NCBI GenBank assembly: GCA_021775615.1
Contig: JAJFHL010000369.1
Coordinates: 1 to 52,864 of the forward strand
Direction: 5' to 3'
Length of the DNA stretch: 52,864 nt
Origin: Hyphomicrobiales bacterium
GTDB taxonomy: Bacteria > Pseudomonadota > Alphaproteobacteria > Rhizobiales > JAJFHB01
Shown: positions 16,515-25,607 of the stretch, piece after piece
How the letters are laid out: each line of letters opens with the position of its first letter
Position numbering within the stretch: the stretch's first letter is position 1
The notes under the pieces: generated by a model
What the model was told of the DNA's origin: nothing
The model's input: the letters and a program-made list of their open reading frames with translations, nothing else
Databases searched by the model: none
Program-made: the position numbers and the translations under genes

Positions 16515-17127
16515 CGACGACAAGTTCCTGTCGCGTTGGGCCAGGCGCAAGGCGGAAAGCCGCGCCGGGACCCTCGCCGACGAGGTCGCCGCGCCGGACG
16601 CGCCAGCTCCCGAGGAAGAGCAGCAAGACGCTGCCCTGACGGGCGCCAATGCGGACACGCTTGAGGCTGACGAGGATCATCCGGCCGCTGGCATCGACAT
16701 TGAATCCCTCGACGCCAACTCGGACTTTTCCGTCTTCATGCACGAGAAGGTGCCTCAGGCGATCAGGCGACGCGCCCTGCGCAAACTGTGGTGGAGCGAT
16801 CCGATCTACGCCAACCTCGATGGCCTGAACGATTACGACGAGGATTTCACCGACGCGGCGTTGGTGGTCGAGGGGCTGAAGGCGACCTACGACGAGGCCG
16901 TCGAACGGATGAAAAAGCGCGAGGCGGAGGAGGCGGCAACCGGCCCGGTTGCTGAAGCGAAGGACGGGGATGACGCGCCCGAAGACGAGACGTCCGAAGA
17001 CGAGACGGCCGATGACGGGACATCCGATGACGGGACGTCGGAGGATGACGAGCAGGCAGAAGACGGCACCCGGGCTCTGGCCGAAGCTGACGATGATGAT
17101 CTTGACGATGGCACGGATGAAGCGTGA
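16507..17127 (+). CDS. DUF3306 domain protein, FDH accessory
   Basis: The product of about 206 residues begins with the signature KFLSRWARRKAE and has the core segment PQAIRRRALRKLWWSDP near residue 80, both typical of DUF3306. The C-terminal third is a low-complexity acidic tail of repeated EDETSEDET-like and DDGTSDDG-like units. The tail is highly repetitive in DNA (GACGNNN units, 16980-17050) and may vary in length between strains. ATG 16507 is preferred over GTG 16504. It follows DUF3305 with an overlap and overlaps the ankyrin gene start. Confidence 0.88.
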   Translation: MADDDKFLSRWARRKAESRAGTLADEVAAPDAPAPEEEQQDAALTGANADTLEADEDHPAAGIDIESLDANSDFSVFMHEKVPQAIRRRALRKLWWSDPIYANLDGLNDYDEDFTDAALVVEGLKATYDEAVERMKKREAEEAATGPVAEAKDGDDAPEDETSEDETADDGTSDDGTSEDDEQAEDGTRALAEADDDDLDDGTDEA

Positions 17128-18292
17128 GGGACGCGGTGTCTGTGGTGCATTGCTCGGGTTCGCGCTTCTGCTGACGCTGCACGGTCCGCTCCGGGCGCAG
17201 GAGAACGAGGCGGCGATCTCCGAATTCATCGTTGCCGCTGCACGCGGGGAGATTGCCGTGCTGGCGAGGCTTCTCGATGCCGGGCTTGACCCCGATGTCA
17301 CCTCCGACAAGGGGCTGACCGCCCTGATTTCCACTGTGATGTTCGACAAGTCGGAGGCTGCAATGCTGCTTCTGCGCCGCGGCGCCAGTGTCGACCACGC
17401 GCTTCCGGGCGGCCGCACGCCCCTGATGATTGCCGCGCGGCTCGATCGCGGCACCGCGCTTCATCTCTTGCTTGGCGCGGGCGCCGACGTCGGCCGCCGG
17501 GGGCCCGATGGCATGACCGCGCTGCTTTATGCGGCGCAGGGAGACAGCCCTGCGAACGTCGCCGCGCTGCTCGACGCAGGCGCGGACCCAGACATCGTGG
17601 ACGACACAGGCAAACGCACGCCCCTGATCCTCGCTGCCGCAAGTCGGCAGGATGCTGCCGTCGACGTCATGACACAGCTGCTCGGCGCGGACGCCGAACC
17701 CGGCCTCGCGGCGGCGGATGGCTGGACGCCGCTCATGGCGGCAACGCTGCGGGCCGAACCCATCCGTATCAAGCTGCTGGCGGATTACGGCGCCGACATC
17801 AACGCCATGACCACGGACGGCCGCACCGCGCTCACCGTCGCGGCGGAACAGGGCAATGCGGCGGTGACCGCCTACCTCATCTCCATGAAGGCCGATCCGA
17901 ACGGTGGAGGTGACAGCTACGACACACCGTTGGGCGCCGCGGTCAAGTCCCGTTCGCTTGAAACCGTCCGCGTCGTGGTCGAGGCGGGCGCCCGGCTGGA
18001 AAACACAGGCCCGGACGGGAAAACGCCACTAGTTCTCGCCGCCGGATACCAGGGCTATGCGATCGCCGACTATCTTCTGGGCAAAGGGGCCGATGCCAAT
18101 GCCGTCAATGCCAGGGACGGAACCACCGCCCTGATGTGGGCGGCCAACGCCGGCAATCGCAAGATGGTGGAACGGCTGCTCAGCGCCGGTGCCCGGCTGA
18201 CCGTGAAGGCCCATGACGGCTGGACCGCGCTTCAGGCGGCGCGGGACGCCGGTCACGACGACATCGCCCGGATACTCGACGAGCAGACCTGA
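17117..18292 (+). CDS. exported ankyrin-repeat protein
   Basis: The product of about 391 residues has an N-terminal signal peptide (about 1-24, ending LRAQ) and then eight to nine ankyrin repeats, each with the typical G-x-TPL/TALxxAA and LLxxGADP/N pattern, to the end. A periplasmic ankyrin protein would serve as a protein-docking scaffold. It follows DUF3306 with a short overlap, so it belongs to the FDH accessory operon. The frame stays open upstream to 16949, but that part runs out of frame through DUF3306; ATG 17117 or 17108 gives the signal peptide. Confidence 0.85.
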   Translation: MKREGRGVCGALLGFALLLTLHGPLRAQENEAAISEFIVAAARGEIAVLARLLDAGLDPDVTSDKGLTALISTVMFDKSEAAMLLLRRGASVDHALPGGRTPLMIAARLDRGTALHLLLGAGADVGRRGPDGMTALLYAAQGDSPANVAALLDAGADPDIVDDTGKRTPLILAAASRQDAAVDVMTQLLGADAEPGLAAADGWTPLMAATLRAEPIRIKLLADYGADINAMTTDGRTALTVAAEQGNAAVTAYLISMKADPNGGGDSYDTPLGAAVKSRSLETVRVVVEAGARLENTGPDGKTPLVLAAGYQGYAIADYLLGKGADANAVNARDGTTALMWAANAGNRKMVERLLSAGARLTVKAHDGWTALQAARDAGHDDIARILDEQT

Positions 18293-18307
18293 CGGCTCGC
18301 GTACAAA

Positions 18308-18598
18308 TCACCCCTTAGGATCGATGGTCTCGTCGCCCAGATGCTGGCGCAGCATCTCGGTATATTCCTTCGTCATGGTGTCGACGAACTCTTCGTGGTT
18401 ATCCACCTGCATCATGTTCTTTGCCACGAAAGCACTGTAGCGCGCGGCCGCCCACAGGAACGCCATATGAAGCTGCGTGGCGTTGACGCGCTGGTTTTCG
18501 CGGTTGGCCACGTCGATGAACTTGTCGGCGACCTTCAGGAACGCACCCGTATCGAGATGGCCTTCCTTGCGTGCGGCCAGCCGGTCGCGTCTGCTCAT
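18308..18598 (-). CDS. DUF3144 family protein
   Basis: The 96-residue helical protein carries FLKVADKFIDVANRENQ, FLWAAARYSAFVA and YTEMLRQHL, which match the DUF3144 family as I know it. It is cytosolic with no catalytic motif. It converges with the ankyrin gene with only 15 bases between them, leaving little room for a terminator. The function is unknown. Confidence 0.82.
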   Translation of the reverse strand: MSRRDRLAARKEGHLDTGAFLKVADKFIDVANRENQRVNATQLHMAFLWAAARYSAFVAKNMMQVDNHEEFVDTMTKEYTEMLRQHLGDETIDPKG

Positions 18599-18696
18599 GG
18601 GTCGTCCTCCACTGCTTTGGTTCGATGCGGAGTTTAGCGGGTAGGGCCTGCCTTTGCATCATTGTCGGCGGCAGAGCGTTGGGCCATTATGCCGCC

Positions 18697-19815
18697 ATGC
18701 AAAAAGCCCCCGGTCTATTCGCGTCCGTTCTGGTTTTTCTGGTGTCCACGGCAGACCTGCGGGCTCAGAATGCCTGCTCCGCCCCCGAGCCGGTATGCGC
18801 GGCGCGCGGCGCGGTCTACACCATCGCCTCTTTCGATCCTTTCTCCAGCGCGGTGCGCCTGTCGGAAACCCTGTTGGTGGCGAGCCGCCACGCGATCGCC
18901 GACAGCACAGAAGTCGTGGTCACCCGAAAAGACGGCAGCACGGTGAAGGGCGACGTTCTGCCGACCGCCTATGACGGCGACCTCATCCTCGTCGAAGTCG
19001 CCGGCCTCGCCGACGGTCCGGTGCTGACGCCCGCGCGGTCCATACCGGCCGGTGCGGCGCTTTACACCGTTGGCAGCCAGGGCAAGGCCGGCACGATCAG
19101 GGTCTATCCGCCGGGCGAAGTGTTGCTGTCGCCGAGCGAAGAGACGCCGCATGGCCGCCTGCACCACACCGCCTATTCGCAATTCGGCAATTCCGGTGGC
19201 GCTCTGGTCGATGACGCGGGTCATCTGGCCGGCATTGTCGCATCCGGCGGGGAGGGGCGGTTCGAAGCCATCCCGGTGCGCGAGCTCGCCCGCCTCAGGC
19301 AATTGAGTGGTCCCGAATTCGCCGCCCGCAGCGCCGAGATCGGTGGCGCCGTGCGGCGCTGCATCGATCTTCTCGACACGCGCTCGCCGCGCACCATGCC
19401 CGACGATACGGCCAAAGAGGTCTATGACACCTGTTCGGCATCTGAAAACCGGCAGCTCTACGACCTGGCCGCCCAGCAACTCGGACCAAGGCAGCAACTG
19501 GACCTTGCTCTTGAGCTGTCGAACCTGTCAGTGGCGCGCGACCCGCACGCCCTCAACGCCCGGCTGACATTGCTCACACTCCTCCACATCGCCAGGCGCT
19601 ATGAGGACGAGCTGCCGCATATCCGGTTCCTGATGCAGCATTTGCCCGCAGAACCGATGGTGCACCGCTTTGCGATACAAGCGGGAAAATGGGCTGGTGA
19701 CATGGACCTCGCGGCGGCCGCGCTCGCACTGTTGAAACAGCACAACCCGGCGCAGGCCCGCGCCGCCGAGCAGTTTCTCAAGGCGGACATCCCGCGCCCG
19801 CCGCCTTTGCAGTGA
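18697..19815 (+). CDS. exported trypsin-like serine protease with C-terminal helical domain
   Basis: The 372-residue protein has a signal peptide (about 1-24, ending LRAQ), then a chymotrypsin-fold domain with H65 (ASRHAIA), D95 (YDGDLILVEV) and S166 (GNSGGA) as the probable triad. After residue 230 comes a helical region with a TPR-like appearance (QLDLALELSNLSVAR, ARLTLLTLLHIARR). There is no PDZ domain, unlike the protease at 3685. Two exported trypsin-fold proteases bracket the FDH island. ATG 18697 gives the signal peptide; the frame extends upstream to 18571 without signal character. Confidence 0.82.
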   Translation: MQKAPGLFASVLVFLVSTADLRAQNACSAPEPVCAARGAVYTIASFDPFSSAVRLSETLLVASRHAIADSTEVVVTRKDGSTVKGDVLPTAYDGDLILVEVAGLADGPVLTPARSIPAGAALYTVGSQGKAGTIRVYPPGEVLLSPSEETPHGRLHHTAYSQFGNSGGALVDDAGHLAGIVASGGEGRFEAIPVRELARLRQLSGPEFAARSAEIGGAVRRCIDLLDTRSPRTMPDDTAKEVYDTCSASENRQLYDLAAQQLGPRQQLDLALELSNLSVARDPHALNARLTLLTLLHIARRYEDELPHIRFLMQHLPAEPMVHRFAIQAGKWAGDMDLAAAALALLKQHNPAQARAAEQFLKADIPRPPPLQ

Positions 19816-19844
19816 AATTGGTGCAATCAGGTGAAAGCGCAAAT

Positions 19845-19981
19845 CCCCAATTGTCTTTGCCCGACTTGATCGGGCAATCCAGTAACCTCATGAGATCGAG
19901 GTACTTTCGGCGTTGCCCGCGATCGAAAGCCCGGCGGATACTGGGCCCCCCGGTCAGGCCGGGGGAAGACAAAAATTGGGT
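19845..19981. repeat. mirrored palindromic intergenic repeat (REP/BIME-like)
   Basis: Two halves of a 137-base element face each other. Each contains a 7-bp stem with a 5-base loop (TGCCCGA/TCGGGCA at 19858-19876; CCCCCGG/CCGGGGG at 19947-19965) flanked by GTCTT and CCCAATT on the outside and CCAGTA on the inside. A third small stem, CTTTCG/CGAAAG, lies between. It follows the end of the protease gene and could act as terminator for both flanking genes. It looks like a dispersed extragenic palindrome. Confidence 0.7.
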
Positions 19982-20010
19982 GTGGCGTTCAATTGGGACG
20001 ATGCAGGCCG

Positions 20011-20712
20011 TCACCAAATCTCCGCCGCCGGCCGCACCTCCACATTGAACGACCATGCCGTCTTCGGCTGGTGCGCCACCTGATAGACGGTCTCGGCGAT
20101 GTCATCCGGCTGGGCGAAGCGCTCCTCCGGCAGATCGGGAAACTGCCGCCGGGTCCAGCGCAGATCAATGATGGCGTCGATCACAATATAGGCGACATGG
20201 ACGCCCTGCGGGCCAAGCTCGCGGGCCATGGCCTCGGCCAGAATCCGTTGCGCCGCCTTGGTCGGTGCGAAGCCGGAGAAGTTCGGCACGCCGCGCAGCG
20301 CCGAGGTGTTGCCGGTGACCATGAGAGCCCCCGAGCCACGCTCGATCATGGCCGGCGCCACGGCACGGGCAAGATGCAGAAGGCTCATCGTGTTGACCGT
20401 GAAGTTCTGTTCCACTTCGGCCGGGTCGATCTCCAGAAAGCTGCCCCAGACACCGCGCGCCGCATTGTGGATGACGACATCGGGCTCGCCCAGATCGGTC
20501 CGGCATTTGGCCAGCATGTCATCGAGGGCTGCGGGATCCGTGATGTCGCAGGCAAGCGCCAGGCTACCCTCCAGTTCGGCCTCGAATTCCTTGAGCCTGG
20601 GTTCGGACCGGGCCACCAGCGCAACCCGGTAGCCGCCGGCGGCAAACCGTCTGGCGACCGCACCACCGGTGCCTCGGCCAACGCCTGCCACGAGGGCCAC
20701 TTTTTCCGCCAT
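20011..20712 (-). CDS. SDR-family protein with Phe in place of the catalytic Tyr
   Basis: The 233-residue Rossmann-fold protein has the SDR glycine motif (GVGRGTGGAV, 10-19), the NAA-type motif (HNAARG, 82-87) and an Asn at N107. The YxxxK active-site motif reads F148-APT-K152, so the proton-donating Tyr is missing. The basic residue R36 after beta-2 (ALVARSE) suggests NADP. A group of proteobacterial SDRs with FxxxK exists; their reaction is unclear. It is divergent from the GST gene, with 81 bases between. Confidence 0.87.
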   Translation of the reverse strand: MAEKVALVAGVGRGTGGAVARRFAAGGYRVALVARSEPRLKEFEAELEGSLALACDITDPAALDDMLAKCRTDLGEPDVVIHNAARGVWGSFLEIDPAEVEQNFTVNTMSLLHLARAVAPAMIERGSGALMVTGNTSALRGVPNFSGFAPTKAAQRILAEAMARELGPQGVHVAYIVIDAIIDLRWTRRQFPDLPEERFAQPDDIAETVYQVAHQPKTAWSFNVEVRPAAEIW

Positions 20713-20793
20713 GTGATCCTCCCTCGGTCTCCACCAAAGATCATTGTTATGCTAATTTTCAGCGCCGCAAGAACACATGGGGAGCGGGCGAAA

Positions 20794-21456
20794 ATGAGCA
20801 TCACGCTATACCATTGCCACCAGAGCCGCTCAATGCGCAGCCTTTGGCTGCTCAAAGAACTGGGCCTGGAGTTTGAGTTGAAGGTCATGCCTTTCGGACG
20901 GGCGCTTCGCGAACCTGAGTACCTCGCCGTCCACCCGCTGGGCCGCGTACCCTGCCTGGTTGACGGCGACGTCACGCTCTTCGAAAGTCTCGCCATCTGC
21001 CAGTATCTTTGCGAGACCTATGACGATGGCACGCTCGGCCGTGCTGCCGGTCACCGCGAGCGGATCGAATGGCTGCAATGGCTGCACTATTCCGAAACCG
21101 TACTCATTCACGGCCAGATGCTGACCCAGCAATATCTCGTCATCGAAGACGAAACGCTGCGCTCGCCATTGCTCCAGAAGCTCGAGACGCGCCGGCTGGA
21201 AAAAAGCCTTGAGGTTCTGAACGATGCGCTGGACGGCCGCGATTACATGCTGGCGTCGGGCTTTACGGCCGTGGACACGGCAATGGGATTTTCGGTCTAC
21301 ATGGCGGACCGTTTCACGTCCCTCTCCAACTATCCGAACGTGGCCGCCTATTTCGAGCGACTGAGGGCGCGGCCCGCATTCCAGGCGTCGGAGCCCGCGC
21401 TCGACGATCCGCTACGTGTCTACACGCAGGATCGGTACGGCGAGTTCGGGAGATAA
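20794..21456 (+). CDS. glutathione S-transferase family protein
   Basis: The 220-residue protein has an N-terminal thioredoxin fold with SRSMRSLWLLKELGLEF, the glutathione-binding ES pair in FESLAI, and the C-terminal N-capping motif TAVDTAMG. The catalytic residue is probably Ser in CHQSRSMR. It is cytosolic. It ends 5 bases before the acyl-CoA synthetase and is probably co-transcribed. ATG 20794 is the start; the long frame upstream to 19993 lies over the repeat and the SDR gene and has no family match. Confidence 0.9.
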   Translation: MSITLYHCHQSRSMRSLWLLKELGLEFELKVMPFGRALREPEYLAVHPLGRVPCLVDGDVTLFESLAICQYLCETYDDGTLGRAAGHRERIEWLQWLHYSETVLIHGQMLTQQYLVIEDETLRSPLLQKLETRRLEKSLEVLNDALDGRDYMLASGFTAVDTAMGFSVYMADRFTSLSNYPNVAAYFERLRARPAFQASEPALDDPLRVYTQDRYGEFGR

Positions 21457-21461
21457 GGCAC

Positions 21462-23087
21462 ATGCCCAGCGACATCTTTACCAGCGGCCTCGACAGGAGC
21501 CCGGCAAATCACGTTCCGCTGTCGCCGCTGTCGTTCATTCAGCGCGCCGCGCGGGTTTTTCCAAACCATGCGGCGGTCATCAGCGGTGAGCGCACATACA
21601 CCTGGGATGAGACCTTCGGGCGCTGCCGCAGGCTGGCATCGGCCCTGGAGGCGCGCAGTATCGGCAAGGGAGATACGGTGTCGTTGATGCTGCCCAACGG
21701 ACCGGCCTTTTGCGAAGCGTTCTTTGGCGTACCGGCAACCGGGGCCGTTCTGAACCCGCTCAACTTCCGTCTCGAGGCGACGACGCTGGCCTTCATTCTC
21801 GATCATGGGGAGTGCAAGGTCCTCATTACGGATACGGAGTTCGCGCCGGTCATTCGCGAAGCGCTCTCGCTGGCACAAGCTGATCCGATCGTCATCGACG
21901 TGGACGACCCGGAGGGTCCCGGCGGCGAGCGCATCGGGGAGATGGACTACGAGGCCTTCCTTGCGACCGGTGCGGCGGACTATGCCTGGACCCTGCCGGA
22001 CGATGAGTGGAATGCGGCAACCCTGAACTACACCTCGGGCACGACCGGCAATCCCAAGGGCGTGGTCGCCGATCACAGAGGGCTCTATCTGCTGGCGCTC
22101 GGCAATGTGGCGACCACCGACATGACCCACAATCCGGTCTATCTGTGGACGCTCCCCATGTTCCACGCAAACGGCTGGTGCTATCCCTATTCCATGGCGC
22201 TCATGGGCGGCACCAATGTCTGTCTGCGCAAGATCGATCCCGGTCTCATCTACAGGCTCATCGACGAGGAAAAGGTCACTCACCTGTGTGCGGCCCCCAC
22301 GGTGGTCAACATGATCATCAATGCATCGGACGAAGAGCGCCGCAGCTTTTCCCACACCGTCCGGCTGGTCACCGGCGGATCGTCGCCACCGGCCGCGGTG
22401 ATCGAACGAATGCAGAAAGAGGGCTTCGAAGTCATCCACATCTGGGGCATGACGGAACTGATGGGGGCCGCCACTTACAGCTCACGGCACCATGCAGCCC
22501 CCGAACTCTCCGACGGGGACCGGGCGGCGCGGCTGTCGCGCCAGGGCTTCCATATGGGCGTCGAAGAGGACCTCATGATCGCCGACCCGGCAACCCTTGA
22601 GCCGGTACCGCGAGACGGCGAGACCATGGGCGAGCTCCTGATACGCTCCAACATGGTCATGCGCGGTTATCTCAAGAATCCCCAGGCTACGGAAGAGACG
22701 TTGCGGGGCGGCTGGATGCATTCGGGCGATCTCGGTGTCTGGCACGAAGACGGTTGCATCGAGCTGCGCGACCGCGCCAAGGACATCATCATATCCGGCG
22801 GCGAGAACATCTCCACAATCGAGGTGGAAGATTTTCTCCACAGGCATCCCGCCATCCTCGAGGCGGCGGTGGTCGGCAAGCCGGACGAGCACTGGGGCGA
22901 GATCCCGTGCGCCTTCGTCACCTTGCGGCCAGGTGAGAATGCCAGCGCCGAAGCCATCATGCAGTTCTGCCGGGACGGCATCGCCCATTACAAGTGCCCC
23001 AAGGAAGTGGTGTTCTCGGACCTGCCGAAAACAGCGACCGGCAAGGTGCAGAAATTCGTTCTGCGCGAGCGGGCGAAGGGAGACTGA
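21462..23087 (+). CDS. acyl-CoA synthetase (AMP-binding, fatty-acid or DmdB-like)
   Basis: The 541-residue ANL-superfamily enzyme activates a carboxylic acid with ATP and CoA. The P-loop YTSGTTGNPKG is near residue 189. The A8 region HSGDLGVWHEDG and DIIISGGENIS is intact. The C-terminal catalytic Lys is in PKTATGKVQK. The length and motif wording resemble medium-chain or methylmercaptopropionate (DmdB-type) CoA ligases, but the substrate cannot be fixed from sequence. The gene follows the GST by 5 bases and converges with the cyclase gene. Confidence 0.9.
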   Translation: MPSDIFTSGLDRSPANHVPLSPLSFIQRAARVFPNHAAVISGERTYTWDETFGRCRRLASALEARSIGKGDTVSLMLPNGPAFCEAFFGVPATGAVLNPLNFRLEATTLAFILDHGECKVLITDTEFAPVIREALSLAQADPIVIDVDDPEGPGGERIGEMDYEAFLATGAADYAWTLPDDEWNAATLNYTSGTTGNPKGVVADHRGLYLLALGNVATTDMTHNPVYLWTLPMFHANGWCYPYSMALMGGTNVCLRKIDPGLIYRLIDEEKVTHLCAAPTVVNMIINASDEERRSFSHTVRLVTGGSSPPAAVIERMQKEGFEVIHIWGMTELMGAATYSSRHHAAPELSDGDRAARLSRQGFHMGVEEDLMIADPATLEPVPRDGETMGELLIRSNMVMRGYLKNPQATEETLRGGWMHSGDLGVWHEDGCIELRDRAKDIIISGGENISTIEVEDFLHRHPAILEAAVVGKPDEHWGEIPCAFVTLRPGENASAEAIMQFCRDGIAHYKCPKEVVFSDLPKTATGKVQKFVLRERAKGD

Positions 23088-23112
23088 TCGTCTTGCCGTT
23101 TGGTCGGCACGC

Positions 23113-24513
23113 TCAGTCGCCGGCCGCCAGCGCCCATACGCTCATCGGTTCGGCAATGCCGCGGATTTCCTGCGGTGGCTTTTTCGCCAGCAGCGAGACA
23201 CAGTCGATCGAGTGCTCGGGCTCGCGGCGGATCTGCTCGACCACGTCGTCGCTGACCACAACCGGCGCACCGACCTGGCGGGTCAGCGCCTCAAGCCGGC
23301 TGGCCACGTTGACCGTTGTGCCGATCACCGCGAATTCGAGACGGTTGGCGCCGATGTCGCCAAGGACGACCGGTCCGTAATGGATGCCGACGCTTGCTTT
23401 GACTTCCGGTTCGCCGCGGTCCGACCGCTCCGCGTTCCAGCCCGCGACCACCTTGATCATGTCCTGGGCGCAACGCAGGGCATTGCCCGCGTCGGCGTCA
23501 CTGGGCAGAGGCGTGCCGAAGGTCGCCATCAATCCGTCGCCGAGATACTTATCGAGCGTCCCATTGTGGCGAAACACCTCACTTTCCATCCTGCCGTGAA
23601 ATTCCCGCAACAGATGGATCACCTGTTCCGGACTCTGCTGGTCGGTGAGTTTCGTGAACCCGACGATGTCGACGAACATGACGGCCACGTTCTGGTTGCG
23701 CACCTGCTTCAGCGGTTCATCGTTCTGGGCCAGTTCCTCCACCACGTTGGGTGAGAAATAGCGCGCCAGGTTGGCCCGCTCTCGTTCGACGCCCGCCTGT
23801 CCGACAAGCAGCTGGTTGGCCCGCCAGCTTGAGAGCGCCAGGATGCCGGCGACGATCAGGAAAACGACCACCTCCTGGATGCGTGCCTCCCAGCGGATTG
23901 AGTTGGGGTCCATCACCTGTTGCATGAGCGTGAAGCCGGTCAATGCCTCTTCGACACGGGTGCTCAGCTCAGGAAACTCGATCGGCTGAAAGTAAACCAG
24001 AGCGACACCGGTGAGCCAAATGCCGGTGGTCCAGGTCCCCACGGCAAACACGGTTCTGAAGGAATAGGCCATCGTTGCCGCGGCGAGCAGCACGTAGAAG
24101 TACATGAAATTGTTGAACCGGAACTGCATGGCTGCCGGCCAGTCATAGTCGCGCAGGGGATTTGGATAGATCAGTGTGAATGCCATCAATGCCAGGTCGC
24201 AAAACAGAAGAATGAGCTCCGGCCGGCTCTGGCCGACGCGCCCCAGCTTCAACTGGCCCCAGCCGATCGCCGCAAAACCGACCAGCAGCACGTGATAGTA
24301 GATCACCTCTTTGAGCGGGACCAGAACCAACAGCAGCACACCGATGAGAGCGAGCGCGACCCAGCGCGCCCGCACCGCAAGCCGCAGCGCGTCGTGCTTG
24401 TCTTTCTCGAATGCCTTTTTGACGACCTCGTTTTCATTCTCTGCCGCCTCGCGCCGTGAAGGTGCTCGAAAACTTGGCCGCGTGTCGCTGACGTGTTCTG
24501 CCGTGGAGTTCAT
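23113..24513 (-). CDS. membrane class III adenylate/guanylate cyclase
   Basis: The 466-residue protein has an N-terminal region with about six membrane segments (about 50-255), a short linker (LARYFSPNVVEELA) and a class III cyclase catalytic domain (about 285-460). Metal-binding aspartates are in FVDIVGF and LGDGLMATFG. The adenine-recognising pair appears as K in TLDKYLG and D/T-type residues in FAVIGTTVNVASR, which favours ATP as substrate. It could feed the cAMP that acts at CRP-like sites such as 12969-12988; this link is inference. ATG 24513 is chosen (GGTGGGA upstream); ATG 24564 would add 17 residues. Confidence 0.88.
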   Translation of the reverse strand: MNSTAEHVSDTRPSFRAPSRREAAENENEVVKKAFEKDKHDALRLAVRARWVALALIGVLLLVLVPLKEVIYYHVLLVGFAAIGWGQLKLGRVGQSRPELILLFCDLALMAFTLIYPNPLRDYDWPAAMQFRFNNFMYFYVLLAAATMAYSFRTVFAVGTWTTGIWLTGVALVYFQPIEFPELSTRVEEALTGFTLMQQVMDPNSIRWEARIQEVVVFLIVAGILALSSWRANQLLVGQAGVERERANLARYFSPNVVEELAQNDEPLKQVRNQNVAVMFVDIVGFTKLTDQQSPEQVIHLLREFHGRMESEVFRHNGTLDKYLGDGLMATFGTPLPSDADAGNALRCAQDMIKVVAGWNAERSDRGEPEVKASVGIHYGPVVLGDIGANRLEFAVIGTTVNVASRLEALTRQVGAPVVVSDDVVEQIRREPEHSIDCVSLLAKKPPQEIRGIAEPMSVWALAAGD

Positions 24514-24660
24514 GATGTGGGTTTCCCACCAGAATCTGGATGTCATTGTTCGGTTCGAAAACATACGCCGACCGCGACCGAAAGAGAACCGCCTGGAAAA
24601 ATTGCCCTCGGTCTCCAGGTATTCGTTGGGCCGGCGACGTGGTTCCTATAGAAAGCCGCG

Positions 24661-25596
24661 ATGGCCCTTCTGATCGACACAAATGCACCGGACTGGATGC
24701 GCGACGAGGAGTTGGCGCAGCTCTTCGCACCGCTGTTGCCAGGTGTCGCGATCCACTGCGCGGGTGAGGATTTCGATCCCGCCCGCGTTGCGATGCTGGC
24801 TGTCGCCTTTCTGGCGCCGGGTCGTGCGGCAGCGTTGCCTAATTTACAGCTGGTGCAGAAACTGGGGGCAGGGGTCGAATCCATCGTTCGCGATCCCGAT
24901 CTTCCCGCCCATGTGCGCGTGGCGCGGCTCAAGCCCGATGCGCCCGCCCGCGAGATTGCCGAATACTGCGTGGCCTATGTGCTCGCGGCGCAACGCAATC
25001 TGCGCCTGCACGAGGAGAATGCCCGCAAACGTATCTGGAAACCGGTTGCCCCGCTGGAAGGTTCCGGGACGACGATCGGTGTGCTTGGGCTGGGCCACAT
25101 CGGTGGCCGCACCGCCCGCACCTTCGCGGGATTGGGGTTCCAGGTCCTCGGCTGGAGCCGGACCGCCAAAAGCATCGAAGGCGTTGAGTGCCGCCACGGT
25201 GATGACGAGTTGCCGGGCGTTCTTGCTGCCTGCGACTATGTCGCCTGCGTGTTGCCGTCGACGGCATTGACCCGCGATCTCTTCGACCGGGATCTCTTCG
25301 CCGCCATGAAACCGGGTGCGGTGATCATCAATGTGGGTCGCGGCGACCTGATCGTCGATGAGGCGTTGCTCGATGCGCTGGATGCAGGGCAGTTGGGCGG
25401 TGCGGTGCTTGACGTGTTCCGCTCAGAGCCGCTGCCACAGGAACATCGCTTCTGGACCCACCCGAACGTCACGATAACTCCGCATGTCTCGGGATGGCAC
25501 CTGACCGGCGGGCTTGAGGACGTTGCGGAAAACTACAAACGTCTGATCGCCGGCGAAGACCTGCTTCATGAGGTGGACAGGGCGGCAGGGTATTAG
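24661..25596 (+). CDS. 2-hydroxyacid dehydrogenase, glyoxylate/hydroxypyruvate reductase A type
   Basis: The 311-residue NAD(P)-dependent dehydrogenase has the Rossmann motif GLGHIG near residue 143 followed by WSRT, which suggests NADP preference. The catalytic Arg (NVGRGD), Glu (RSEPLP) and His (TPHVSGW) are present in the order of the D-isomer dehydrogenase family, and the FWTHPNVTITPH segment is GhrA-like. It probably reduces glyoxylate or hydroxypyruvate, which would fit one-carbon or glycolate metabolism next to FDH, though the true substrate is unknown. It is divergent from the cyclase, with a 147-base gap. Confidence 0.87.
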   Translation: MALLIDTNAPDWMRDEELAQLFAPLLPGVAIHCAGEDFDPARVAMLAVAFLAPGRAAALPNLQLVQKLGAGVESIVRDPDLPAHVRVARLKPDAPAREIAEYCVAYVLAAQRNLRLHEENARKRIWKPVAPLEGSGTTIGVLGLGHIGGRTARTFAGLGFQVLGWSRTAKSIEGVECRHGDDELPGVLAACDYVACVLPSTALTRDLFDRDLFAAMKPGAVIINVGRGDLIVDEALLDALDAGQLGGAVLDVFRSEPLPQEHRFWTHPNVTITPHVSGWHLTGGLEDVAENYKRLIAGEDLLHEVDRAAGY

Positions 25597-25607
25597 CGGT
25601 CGGATGA

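Noticed and set aside
19993-20793. Upstream extension of the GST frame
   Set aside because: It is antisense to the SDR gene; the GST family starts at 20794.
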